Assembly (NCBI GenBank): GCA_963855995.1
Contig: OY979717.1
Coordinates: 20,869,906 to 20,933,905 of the forward strand
Direction of reading: 5' to 3'
Source: Muricea muricata
Lineage: Eukaryota > Cnidaria > Anthozoa > Malacalcyonacea > Plexauridae
DNA length: 64,000 bases
Shown in pieces: positions 10,981-22,985 of the stretch. The position numbers and the translations under genes are program-made. The notes under the pieces are model-generated. The model saw only the letters and a program-made list of their open reading frames with translations, did not search any database and had not been told where the DNA came from. Position 1 is the stretch's first letter. Each line of letters starts with the position of its first letter.

Positions 10981-13900
10981 CTTAAAAAGCTTCTGTTCTA
11001 CATTGCTTAAAGCAACTTTCTTGAAATACCCTTAAAATACTGAAAAAATGGCCATTTTGCCTGACTCCGGACAGGCAAAATTTCTCAAATTTCTTGATGC
11101 CTCAAATACTAACCAAACCGTCCTTATTTCCATCAGAATGCCAATTTAGAGTTCCTGACCAAATTTGGCTTAAAAAGCTCCAGTTTTACGTTGCCTAAAG
11201 CAACTTTCTTGAAATACCCTTAAAATACTGAAAAAATGGCCATTTTGCCTGACCCCAGACAGGCAAAACTTCTCAAATTTCTTGATGTCTCAAATACTAA
11301 CCAAACCGTCCTTATTTCCATCAGAATGCCAATTTAGAGTTCCTGACCAAATTTGGCTTAAAAAGCTCCAGTTTTACGTTGCCTAAAGCAACTTTCTTGA
11401 AATACCGTTAAAATACTGAAAAATGGCCATTTTGTCTGACTCCGGACATGCAAAATATTTAAAATTTCTTGATGTTTCAAATACTAACTAAACAATTTTT
11501 ATTTCCATGAGAATGCCAATTTAGAGTTCCTGACCAAATTTGGCATTAAAAGCTTCAACTTTACTTTGTCTAAAGCAACTTTCTTGAAATACCGTTAAAA
11601 TACTGAAAAATGGCCTATTTGCCTGACTGCACACATGCAAAATTTCTCAAACTTTTTGATGTCTCAAATACTAACCAAACCATCCTTATTTCCATCAGAA
11701 TGCCAATTTAGAGTTCCTGACCAAATTTGGCTTAAAAAGCTCCACTTTTACATTGCCTAAAGCAACTTTCTTGAAATACCGTTAAAATACTGAAAAATGG
11801 CAATTTTTCCTGACTCGCGACATGCAAAATTTCTCAAACTTTTTGATGTCTCAAATAATAACCAAACCATCCTTATTTCCATCAGAATGCCATTATAGAG
11901 TTCCTGACAAAATTTGGCTTAAAAAGCTCCTGTTTTACATTGCCTAAAGCAACTTTCTTGAAATACCCTTAAAATACTGCAAAATAGCCATTTTGCCTCA
12001 CTCCGGACATGCAAAATTTCTCAAATTTCTTGATGTCTCAAATACTAACCAAACCATCCTTATTTCCAACTAAATGCAAATTTGGAGTTTCTGACCAAGT
12101 TTAGCTTCAAAACCTCCACTTTTACATTGCCTAAAGAAACTTTCTTGAAATACCCTTAAAATACTGAAAAAATGGCCATATTGCCTGATTCCAGACATGC
12201 AAAATTTCTCAAATTTCGTCATATCTCAAATACTAACCAAACCATCTTTATTTCTATCAGAATGCCAATTTAGAGTTCCTGACCAAATTTTGCTTAAAAA
12301 GCTCCAGTTTTACATTGCCTAAAGCAACTTTCTTAAAACACCCTTAAAATACTGAAAAAATGGCCATATTGCCTGACTCCAGACATGCAAAATTTCTCAA
12401 ATTTCTTGATGTCTCAAATACTAACCAAACCATCCTTATTTCCAACTAAATGCCAATTTAGAGTTGCTGACCAAATTTAGCCTCAAAACCTCCACTTTTA
12501 CATTGCCTAAAGAAACTTTCTTGAAATACCCTTAAAATACTGAAAAAATGGCCATATTGCCTGACTCCAGACATGCAAAATTTCTCAAATTTCGTCATAT
12601 CTCAAATACTAACCAAGCCATCCTTATTTCTATCAGAATGCCAATTTAGAGTTCCTGACCAAATTTGGCTTAAAAAGCTCCAGTATTACATTGCCTAAAG
12701 CAACTTTCTTGAAACATCCTTAAAATACTGAAAAAATGGCCATATTGCCTGACTCCAGACATGCAAAATTTCTCAAATTTCTTGATGTCTCAAATAGTAT
12801 CCAAACCATCCTTATTTCCATCAGAATGCCAATTCAGAGTTCCTGACCAAATTTGGCTTAAAAAGCTCCACTTTTACATTGCCTAAAGCAACTTTCTTGA
12901 AATACCCTGAAAATGCTGAAAAATAGCCATTTTGCCTGACTCCCGACATGCAAAATTTCTCAAATTTCTTGATGTTTCAAATACTAACCAAACCTACCTT
13001 ATTTCCATCAGAATGCCAATTTAGAGTTCATGACCAATTTTGGCTTAAAAAGCTCCACTTTTACATTGCCTAAAGCAACTTTCTTGAAATACCCTTAAAA
13101 TACTGAAAAATAGCCATTTTGCCTGACTCCGGACATGCAAAATTTCTCAAATTTCTTGAAGTCTCAAATACCAACCAAACCATCCTTATTTCCATCTAAA
13201 TGCCAATATAGAGTTCCTGACAAAATTTAGCTTCAAAATCTCCACTTTTTCATTGCCTAAAGCAACTTTCTTGAAATACCCTTTAAATACTGAAAAAATG
13301 GCCATATTTCCTGACTCCAGACGGCAAAATTTCTCATATTTCGTCATGTCTCAAATACTAACCAAACCATCCTTATTTCCATCAGAATGCCAATTTAGAG
13401 TTCCTGACCAGATTTGGCTTAAAAAGCTCCACTTTTACATTGACTAAAGCAACTTTCTTGAAATACCCTTAAAATACTGCAAAATAGCCATTTTGCCTGA
13501 TTCCGGACATGCAAAATTTCTCAAATTTCTTGATGTCTCAAATACTAACCAAACCATCCTTATTTCCAACTAAATGCCAATTTAGAGTTGCTGACCAAGT
13601 TTAGCTTCAAAACCTCCACTTTTACATTGCCTAAACAAACTTTCTTGAAATACCCTTAAAATACTGAAAAAATGGCCATATTGCCTGATTCCAGACATGC
13701 AAAATTTCTCAAATTTCGTCATATCTCAAATACTAACCAAACCATCCTTATTTCCATCAGAATGCCAATTTAGAGTTCCTGACCAAATTTTGCTTAAAAA
13801 GCTCAAGTTTTACATTGGCTAAAGCAACTTTCTTAAAACACCCTTAAAATACTGAAAAAATGGCTATATTGCCTGACTCCAGACATGCAAAACTTCTCAA

Positions 13901-16900
13901 ATTTCTTGATGTCTAAAATAGTAAGAAAACCATCCTTATTTCCACCAGAATGCCAATGTAGAGTTCCTGACCAAATTTGGCTTAAAAAGCTGCACTTTTA
14001 CATTGCCTGAAGCAACTTTCTTGAAATACCGTTAAAATACTGAAAAATGGCCTATTTTCGTGACTCCAGACATGGATAATTTTTCAAATTTTTTGATGTC
14101 TCAAATACTAACCAAACCATCCTTATTTCCATCAGAATGCCATTATAGAGTTCCTGACCAAATTTGGCTTAAAAAGCTTCTGTTCTACATTGCTTAAAGC
14201 AACTTTCTTGAAATACCCTTAAAATACTGAAAAAATGGCCATTTTGCCTGACTCCGGACAGGCAAAATTTCTCAAATTTCTTGATGCCTCAAATACTAAC
14301 CAAACCGTCCTTATTTCCATAAGAATGCCAATTTAGAGTTCCTGACCAAATTTGGCTTAAAAAGCTCCAGTTTTACGTTGCCTAAAGCAACTTTCTTGAA
14401 ATACCCTTAAAATACTGAAAAAATGGCCATTTTGCCTGACCCCAGACAGGCAAAACTTCTCAAATTTCTTGATGTCTCAAATACTAACCAAACCGTCCTT
14501 ATTTCCATCAGAATGCCAATTTAGAGTTCCTGACCAAATTTGGCTTAAAAAGCTCCAGTTTTACGTTGCCTAAAGCAACTTTCTTGAAATACCGTTAAAA
14601 TACTGAAAAATGGCCATTTTGTCTGACTCCGGACATGCAAAATATTTAAAATTTCTTGATGTTTCAAATACTAACTAAACAATTTTTATTTCCATGAGAA
14701 TGCCAATTTAGAGTTCCTGACCAAATTTGGCATTAAAAGCTTCAACTTTACTTTGTCTAAAGCAACTTTCTTGAAATACCGTTAAAATACTGAAAAATGG
14801 CCTATTTGCCTGACTGCACACATGCAAAATTTCTCAAACTTTTTGATGTCTCAAATACTAACCAAACCATCCTTATTTCCATCAGAATGCCAATTTAGAG
14901 TTCCTGACCAAATTTGGCTTAAAAAGCTCCACTTTTACATTGCCTAAAGCAACTTTCTTGAAATACCGTTAAAATACTGAAAAATGGCAATTTTTCCTGA
15001 CTCGCGACATGCAAAATTTCTCAAACTTTTTGATGTCTCAAATAATAACCAAACCATCCTTATTTCCATCAGAATGCCATTATAGAGTTCCTGACAAAAT
15101 TTGGCTTAAAAAGCTCCTGTTTTACATTGCCTAAAGCAACTTTCTTGAAATACCCTTAAAATACTGCAAAATAGCCATTTTGCCTCACTCCGGACATGCA
15201 AAATTTCTCAAATTTCTTGATGTCTCAAATACTAACCAAACCATCCTTATTTCCAACTAAATGCAAATTTGGAGTTTCTGACCAAGTTTAGCTTCAAAAC
15301 CTCCACTTTTACATTGCCTAAAGAAACTTTCTTGAAATACCCTTAAAATACTGAAAAAATGGCCATATTGCCTGATTCCAGACATGCAAAATTTCTCAAA
15401 TTTCGTCATATCTCAAATACTAACCAAACCATCTTTATTTCTATCAGAATGCCAATTTAGAGTTCCTGACCAAATTTTGCTTAAAAAGCTCCAGTTTTAC
15501 ATTGCCTAAAGCAACTTTCTTAAAACACCCTTAAAATACTGAAAAAATGGCCATATTGCCTGACTCCAGACATGCAAAATTTCTCAAATTTCTTGATGTC
15601 TCAAATACTAACCAAACCATCCTTATTTCCAACTAAATGCCAATTTAGAGTTGCTGACCAAATTTAGCCTCAAAACCTCCACTTTTACATTGCCTAAAGA
15701 AACTTTCTTGAAATACCCTTAAAATACTGAAAAAATGGCCATATTGCCTGACTCCAGACATGCAAAATTTCTCAAATTTCGTCATATCTCAAATACTAAC
15801 CAAGCCATCCTTATTTCTATCAGAATGCCAATTTAGAGTTCCTGACCAAATTTGGCTTAAAAAGCTCCAGTATTACATTGCCTAAAGCAACTTTCTTGAA
15901 ACATCCTTAAAATACTGAAAAAATGGCCATATTGCCTGACTCCAGACATGCAAAATTTCTCAAATTTCTTGATGTCTCAAATAGTATCCAAACCATCCTT
16001 ATTTCCATCAGAATGCCAATTCAGAGTTCCTGACCAAATTTGGCTTAAAAAGCTCCACTTTTACATTGCCTAAAGCAACTTTCTTGAAATACCCTGAAAA
16101 TGCTGAAAAATAGCCATTTTGCCTGACTCCCGACATGCAAAATTTCTCAAATTTCTTGATGTTTCAAATACTAACCAAACCTACCTTATTTCCATCAGAA
16201 TGCCAATTTAGAGTTCATGACCAATTTTGGCTTAAAAAGCTCCACTTTTACATTGCCTAAAGCAACTTTCTTGAAATACCCTTAAAATACTGAAAAATAG
16301 CCATTTTGCCTGACTCCGGACATGCAAAATTTCTCAAATTTCTTGAAGTCTCAAATACCAACCAAACCATCCTTATTTCCATCTAAATGCCAATTTAGAG
16401 TTCCTGACAAAATTTAGCTTCAAAATCTCCACTTTTTCATTGCCTAAAGCAACTTTCTTGAAATACCCTTTAAATACTGAAAAAATGGCCATATTTCCTG
16501 ACTCCAGACGGCAAAATTTCTCATATTTCGTCATGTCTCAAATACTAACCAAACCATCCTTATTTCCATCAGAATGCCAATTTAGAGTTCCTGACCAGAT
16601 TTGGCTTAAAAAGCTCCACTTTTACATTGACTAAAGCAACTTTCTTGAAATACCCTTAAAATACTGCAAAATAGCCATTTTGCCTGATTCCGGACATGCA
16701 AAATTTCTCAAATTTCTTGATGTCTCAAATACTAACCAAACCATCCTTATTTCCAACTAAATGCCAATTTAGAGTTGCTGACCAAGTTTAGCTTCAAAAC
16801 CTCCACTTTTACATTGCCTAAACAAACTTTCTTGAAATACCCTTAAAATACTGAAAAAATGGCCATATTGCCTGATTCCAGACATGCAAAATTTCTCAAA

Positions 16901-17625
16901 TTTCGTCATATCTCAAATACTAACCAAACCATCCTTATTTCCATCAGAATGCAAATTTAGAGTTCCTGACCAAATTTTGCTTAAAAAGCTCAAGTTTTAC
17001 ATTGGCTAAAGCAACTTTCTTAAAACACCCTTAAAATACTGAAAAAATGGCTATATTGCCTGACTCCAGACATGCAAAACTTCTCAAATTTCTTGATGTC
17101 TAAAATAGTAAGAAAACCATCCTTATTTCCACCAGAATGCCAATGTAGAGTTCCTGACCAAATTTGGCTTAAAAAGCTGCACTTTTACATTGCCTGAAGC
17201 AACTTTCTTGAAATACCGTTAAAATACTGAAAAATGGCCTATTTTCGTGACTCCAGACATGGATAATTTTTCAAATTTTTTGATGTCTCAAATACTAACC
17301 AAACCATCCTTATTTCCATCAGAATGCCATTATAGAGTTCCTGACCAAATTTGGCTTAAAAAGCTTCTGTTCTACATTGCTTAAAGCAACTTTCTTGAAA
17401 TACCCTTAAAATACTGAAAAAATGGCCATTTTGCCTGACTCCGGACAGGCAAAATTTCTCAAATTTCTTGATGCCTCAAATACTAACCAAACCGTCCTTA
17501 TTTCCATAAGAATGCCAATTTAGAGTTCCTGACCAAATTTGGCTTAAAAAGCTCCAGTTTTACGTTGCCTAAAGCAACTTTCTTGAAATACCCTTAAAAT
17601 ACTGAAAAAATGGCCATTTTGCCTG
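10980..17625 (+). repeat. 17-monomer higher-order repeat, 3,187 bp, 2.1 copies
   Basis: The variants TTTTCGTGACTCCAGACATGG (break after 20 bases) and ATAATTTTTC recur at an exact offset of 3,187 bp (CCTATTTTCG at 14,051 and 17,238). The segment 13,253-13,447 is repeated base for base at 16,440-16,634. Copy 1 runs from about 10,980 to 14,166, copy 2 to about 17,353, and a partial third copy ends near 17,625 where CCCCAGACAGGCAAAACTTC becomes CCCCGGACAGGCAAAATTTC. I found only three substitutions between copies 1 and 2: ATCAGAATG against ATAAGAATG (11,133/14,320), CCAATATAG against CCAATTTAG (about 13,208), and ATGCCAAT against ATGCAAAT (about 13,770). This is well above 99% identity. Confidence 0.93.
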
Positions 17626-17940
17626 ACCCCGGACAGGCAAAATTTCTCAAATTTCTTGATGTCTCAAATACTAACCAAACCGTCCTTATTTCCATCAGAA
17701 TGCCAATTTAGAGTCCCTGACCAAATTTGGCTTAAAAAGCTCCAGTTTTACGTTGCCTAAAGAAACTTTCTTGAAATACCCTTAAAATGCTGAAAAATAG
17801 CCATTTTGCCTGACTCCCGACATGCAAAATTTCTCAAATTTTTTGATGTTTCAAATACTAACCAAACCATCCTTATTTCCATCAGAATGCCAATTTAGAG
17901 TTCATGACCATTTTTGGGTTAAAAAGCTCCACTTTTACAT
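17626..17940 (+). repeat. Junction monomers between the 17-mer and 5-mer blocks
   Basis: Less than two monomers link the blocks. They combine a CCCCGGACAGGC head with the private change GAGTCCCTGACC near 17,713, then ACATGCAAAATTTC with TTTTTTGATGTTTC and the private CATTTTTGGGTTAAAAAG near 17,909. The mixture fits a recombination junction. Nothing else is present. Confidence 0.7.
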
Positions 17941-19665
17941 TGCCTAAAGCAACTTTCTTGAAATACCGTTAAAATACTGAAAAATGGCAATTTTTCCTGA
18001 CTCGCGACATGAAAAATTTCTCAAATTTCTTGATGTCTCAAATAATAACCAAACCATCCTTATTTCCATCAGAATGCCATTATAGAGTTCCTGACCAAAT
18101 TTGGCTTAAAAAGCTCCTGTTTTACATTGCCTAAAGCAACTTTCTTGAAATACCCTTAAAATACTGCAAAATAGCCATTTTGCCTGACTCCGGACATGCA
18201 AAATTTCTCAAATTTCATCATGTCTCAAATACTAACCAAACCATCCTTATTTCCAACTAAATGCCAATTTGGAGTTGCTGACCAAGTTTAGCTTCAAAAC
18301 CTCCACTTTTACATTGCCTAAAGAAACTTTCTTGAAATACCCTTAAAATACTGAAAAAATGGCCATATTGCCTGATTCCAGACCTGCAAAATTTCTCAAA
18401 TTTCGTCATATCTCAAATACTAACCAAACCATCCTTATTTCTATCAGAATTCCAATTTAGAGTTCCTGACCAAATTTTGCTTAAAAAGCTCCAGTTTTAC
18501 ATTGCCTAAAGCAACTTTCTTAAAACACCCTTAAAATACTGAAAAAATGGCCATATTGCTTGACTTCAGACATGCAAAATTTCTCAAATTTCTTTGTGTC
18601 TAAAATAGTAACCAAACCATCCTTATTTCCACCAGAATGCCAATGTAGAGTTCCTGACCAAATTTGGCTTAAAAAGCTGCACTTTTACATTGCCTGAAGC
18701 AACTTTCTTGAAATACCGTTAAAATACTGAAAAATGGCCTATTTGCCTGACTCCAGACATCCAAAATTTCTCAAACTTTTTGATGTCTCAAATACTAACC
18801 AAACCATCCTCATTTCCATCAGAATGCCAATTTAGAGTTCCTGACCAAATTTGGCTTAAAAAGCTCCACTTTTAGATTGCCTAAAGCAACTTTCTTGAAA
18901 TACCGTTAAAATACTGAAAAATGGCAATTTTTCCTGACTCGCGACATGAAAAATTTCTCAAATTTCTTGATGTCTCAAATAATAACCAAACCATCCTTAT
19001 TTCCATCAGAATGCCATTATAGAGTTCCTGACCAAATTTGGCTTAAAAAGCTCCTGTTTTACATTGCCTAAAGCAACTTTCTTGAAATACCCTTAAAATA
19101 CTGCAAAATAGCCATTTTGCCTGACTCCGGACATGCAAAATTTCTAAAATTTCATGATGTCTCAAATACTAACCAAACCATCCTTATTTCCAACTAAATG
19201 CCAATTTGGAGTTGCTGACCAAGTTTAGCTTCAAAACCTCCACTTTTACATTGCCTAAAGAAACTTTCTTGAAATACCCTTAAAATACTGAAAAAATGGC
19301 CATATTGCCTGATTCCAGACCTGCAAAATTTCTCAAATTTCGTCATATCTCAAATACTAACCAAACCATCCTTATTTCTATCAGAATGCCAATTTAGAGT
19401 TCCTGACCAAATTTTGCTTAAAAAGCCCCAGTTTTACATTGCCTAAAGCAACTTTCTTAAAACACCCTTAAAATACTGAAAAAATGGCCATATTGCTTGA
19501 CTTCAGACATGCAAAATTTCTCAAATTTCTTGGTGTCTAAAATAGTAACCAAACCATCCTTATTTCCACCAGAATGCCAATGTAGAGTTCCTGACCAAAT
19601 TTGGCTTAAAAAGCTGCACTTTTACATTGCCTGAAGCAACTTTCTTGAAATACCGTTAAAATACT
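17941..19665 (+). repeat. 5-monomer higher-order repeat, 937 bp, 1.8 copies
   Basis: The TCGCGA monomer with the private change CGACATGAAAAATTTC begins at 17,996 and again at 18,933, an offset of 937 bp. Both copies continue with the ACTGCAAAATAGCC type, CAACTAAATGCCAATTTGGAG, GATTCCAGACCTGC, CTTCAGACATGC and GTCTAAAATAGTAACC. Small differences include TTTCATCATG near 18,213 against TTTCATGATG, and TTTGTGTC against TTGGTGTC near 19,530. Matching ends near 19,665, where copy 2 goes on to GACATGGATAATTTC and copy 1 has GACATCCAAAATTTC. Confidence 0.88.
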
Positions 19666-22640
19666 GAAAAATATCCTATTTGCGTGACTCCAGACATGGA
19701 TAATTTCTCAAATTTTTTGATGTCTCAAATACTAACCAAACCATCCTTATTTCCATCAGAATGCCATTATAGAGTTCCTGACCAAATTTGGCTTAAAAAG
19801 CTTCTGTTCTACATTGCTTAAAGAAACTTTCTTGAAATACCCTTAAAATACTGAAAAAATGGCCATTTTGCCTGACTCTGGACAGGCAAAATTTCTCAAA
19901 TTTCTTGATGCCTCAAATACTAACCAAACCGTCCTTATTTCCATCAGAATTCCAATTTAGAGTTCCTGACCAAATTTGGCTTAAAAATCTCCAGTTTTAC
20001 GTTGCCTAAAGCAACTTTCTTGAAATACCCTTAAAATACTGAAAAAATGGCCATTTTGCCTGACCCCGGACAGGCAAAACTTCTCAAATTTCTTGATGTC
20101 TCAAATACTAACCAAACCGTCCTTATTTCCATCAGAATGCCAATTTAGAGTTCCTGACCAAATTTGGCTTAAAAAGCTCCAGTTTTACGTTGCTTAAAGC
20201 AACTTTCTTGAAATACCGTTAAAATACTGAAAAATGGCCATTTTGTCTGACTCCGGACATGCAAAATATCTCAAATTTCTTGATGTTTCAAATACTAACT
20301 AAACAATTTTTATTTCCATGAGAATGCCAATTTAGAGTTCCTGACCAAATTTGGCATTAAAACCTTCAACTTTACTTTGCCTAAAGCAACTTTCTTGAAA
20401 TACCGTTAAAATACTGAAAAATGGCCTATTTGCCTGACTCCACACATGCAAAATTTCTCAAACTTTTTGATGTCTCAAATACTAACCAAACCATCCTTAT
20501 TTCCATCAGAATGCATATTTAGAGTTCCTGACCAAATTTGGCTTAAAAAGCTCCACTTTTACATTGCCTAAAGCAACTTTCTTGAAATACCGTTAAAATA
20601 CTGAAAAATGGCAAATTTTCCTGACTCGCGACATGCAAAATTTCTCAAATTTTTTGATGTCTCAAATAATAACCAAACCATCCTTATTTCCATCAGAATG
20701 CCATTATAGAGTTCCTGACCAAATTTGGCTTAAAAATCTCCTGTTTTACATTGCCTAAAGAAACTTTTTTGAAATACCCTTAAAATACTGCAAAATAGCC
20801 ATTTTGCCTGACTCCGGACATGCAAAATTTCTCAAATTTCTTGATGTCTCAAATACTAACCAAACCATCCTTATTTCCAACTAAATGCCAATTTGGAGTT
20901 TCTGACCAAGTTTAGCTTCAAAACCTCCACTTTTACATTGCCTAAAGCAACTTTCTTGAAATACCGTTAAAATACTGAAAAATGGCAAATTTTCCTGACT
21001 CGCGACATGCAAAATTTCTCAAATTTTTTGATGTCTCAAATAATAACCAAACCATCCTTATTTCCATCAGAATGCCATTATAGAGTTCCTGACCAAATTT
21101 GGCTTAAAAATCTCCTGTTTTACATTGCCTAAAGCAACTTTTTTGAAATACCCTTAAAATACTGCAAAATAGCCATTTTGCCTGACTCCGGACATGCAAA
21201 ATTTCTCAAATTTCTTGATGTCTCAAATACTAACCAAACCATCCTTATTTCCAACTAAATGCCAATTTGGAGTTTCTGACCAAGTTTAGCTTCAAAACCT
21301 CCACTTTTACATTGCCTAAAGAAACTTTCTTGAAATACCCTTAAAATACTGAAAAAATGGCCATATTGCCTGATTCCAGACATGCAAAATTTCTCAAATT
21401 TCGTCATATCTCAAATACTAACCAAACCATCCTTATTTCTATCAGAATGCCAATTTAGAGTTCCTGACCAAATTTTGCTTAAAAAGTTCCAGTTTTACAT
21501 TGCCTAAAGCAACTTTCTTAAAACACCCTTAAAATACTGAAAAAATGGCCATATTGCCTGACTCCAGACATGCAAAATTTCTCAAATTTCTTGATGTCTC
21601 AAATACTAACCAAACCATCCTTATTTCCAACTAAATGCCAATTTAGAGTTGCTGACCAAATTTAGCCTCAAAACCTCCACTTTTACATTGCCTAAAGAAA
21701 CTTTCTTGAAATACCCTTAAAATACTGAAAAAATGGCCATATTGCCTGACTCCAGACATGCAAAATTTCTCAAATTTCGTCATATCTCAAATACTAACCA
21801 AGCCATCCTTATTTCTATCAGAATGCCAATTTAGAGTTCCTGACCAAATTTGGCTTAAAAAGCTCCAGTATTACATTGCCTAAAGCAACTTTCTTGAAAC
21901 ACCTTTAAAATACTGAAAAAATGGCCATATTGCCTGACTCCAGACATGCAAAATTTCTCAAATTTCTTGATGTCTCAAATACTATCCAAACCATCCTTAC
22001 TTCCATCAGAATGCCAATTTAGAGTTCCTGACCAAATTTGGCTTAAAAAGCTCCTTTTTTACATTGCCTAAAGCAACTTTCTTGAAATACCCTTAAAATG
22101 CTGAAAAATAGATATTTTGCCTGACTCCCGACATGCAAAATTTCTCAAATTTCTTGGTGTTTCAAATACTAACCAAACCATCCTTATTTCCATCAGAATG
22201 CCAATTTACAGTTCATGACCAATTTTGGCTTAAAAAGCTCCACTTTTACATTGCCTAAAGCAACTTTCTTGAAATACCCTTACAATACTGAAAAATAGCC
22301 ATTTTGCCTGACTCCGGACATGCAAAATTTCTCAAATTTCTTGATGTCTCAAATACTAACCAAACCATCCTTATTTCCATCTAAATGCCAATTTAGAGTT
22401 CCTGACAAAATTTAGCTTCAAAATCTCCACTTTTTCATTGCCTAAAGCAACTTTCTTGAAATACCCTTTAAATACTGAAAAAATGGCCATATTGCCTGAC
22501 TCCAGACATGCAAAATTTCTCATATTTCGTCATGTCTCAAATACTAACCAAACCATCCTTATTTCCACCAGAATGCCAATTTAGAGTTCCTGACCAAATT
22601 TGGCTTAGAAAAGCTCCACTTTTACATTGCCTGAAGCAAC
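19666..22640 (+). repeat. Remodelled further copy of the 17-mer higher-order repeat
   Basis: The order of subtypes follows 14,050-16,640 at an offset of 5,624 bp up to the TCGCGA monomer (14,996 and 20,620). After that the offset is 5,998 bp, for example CCAGTATTACATTGCC at 15,867 and 21,865. The 374-bp step is explained by a dimer duplication at 20,565-21,312. Private changes such as CTCTGGACAGGC near 19,875 and AATAGATATTTTGCC near 22,108 show more divergence than between the two clean 17-mer copies. Similarity to the 17-mer ends near 22,640. Confidence 0.82.
20565..21312 (+). repeat. Tandem duplication of a 374-bp dimer
   Basis: The pair TCGCGA monomer plus ACTGCAAAATAGCC monomer is present twice in succession, with starts at 20,620 and 20,994. 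Both copies share GGCAAATTTTCC, AAATCTCCTG, CTTTTTTGAAATAC and TTTGGAGTTTCTGACCAAG. They differ in AAAGAAAC against AAAGCAAC just after the first and second monomers. The single-copy relatives at 11.8 and 15.0 kb show that the duplication arose in this block. Confidence 0.9.
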
Positions 22641-22985
22641 TTTCTTGAAATACCGTTAAAATACTGAAAAATGGCAATTTTTCCTGACTCGCGACATGCA
22701 AAATTTCTCAAATTTTTTGATGTCTCAAATACTAACCAAACCATCCTTATTTCCACTAGAATGCCAATTTAGAGTTCCTGACAAAATTTGGCTTAGAAAA
22801 GCTCCACTTTTACATTGCCTGAAGCAACTTTCTTGAAATACCGTTAAAATACTGAAAAATGGCAATTTTTCCTGACTCGCGACATGCAAAATTTCTCAAA
22901 TTTTTTGATGTCTCAAATAATAACCAAACCATCCTTATTTCCATCAGAATGCCATTATAGAGTTCCTGACCAAATTTGTTTTCAA
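22605..22985 (+). repeat. Single-monomer tandem duplication, 188 bp
   Basis: Two consecutive units (starts 22,683 and 22,871) both carry TTAGAAAAGCTCC, GCCTGAAGCAAC and a TCGCGA head followed by TTTTTTGATG. The second unit differs by AATAATAACC where the first has AATACTAACC, and by ATGCCATTATAGAG. The extra A of TTAGAAAAG accounts for the 188-bp length. The duplication adds one monomer to the 15-kb offset between 7.2 kb (offset 15,183) and 8.1 kb (offset 15,372). Confidence 0.82.

Noticed and set aside
13253..13447. 64-codon plus-strand frames beginning at TTGCCTAAAGC, repeated at 16,440, 23,940, 45,845, 51,088, 57,827 and 59,702
   Set aside because: These span one monomer with a non-ATG start and end at the next monomer's stop. 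They overlap minus-strand frames of equal quality, as expected for noise in AT-rich repeats.
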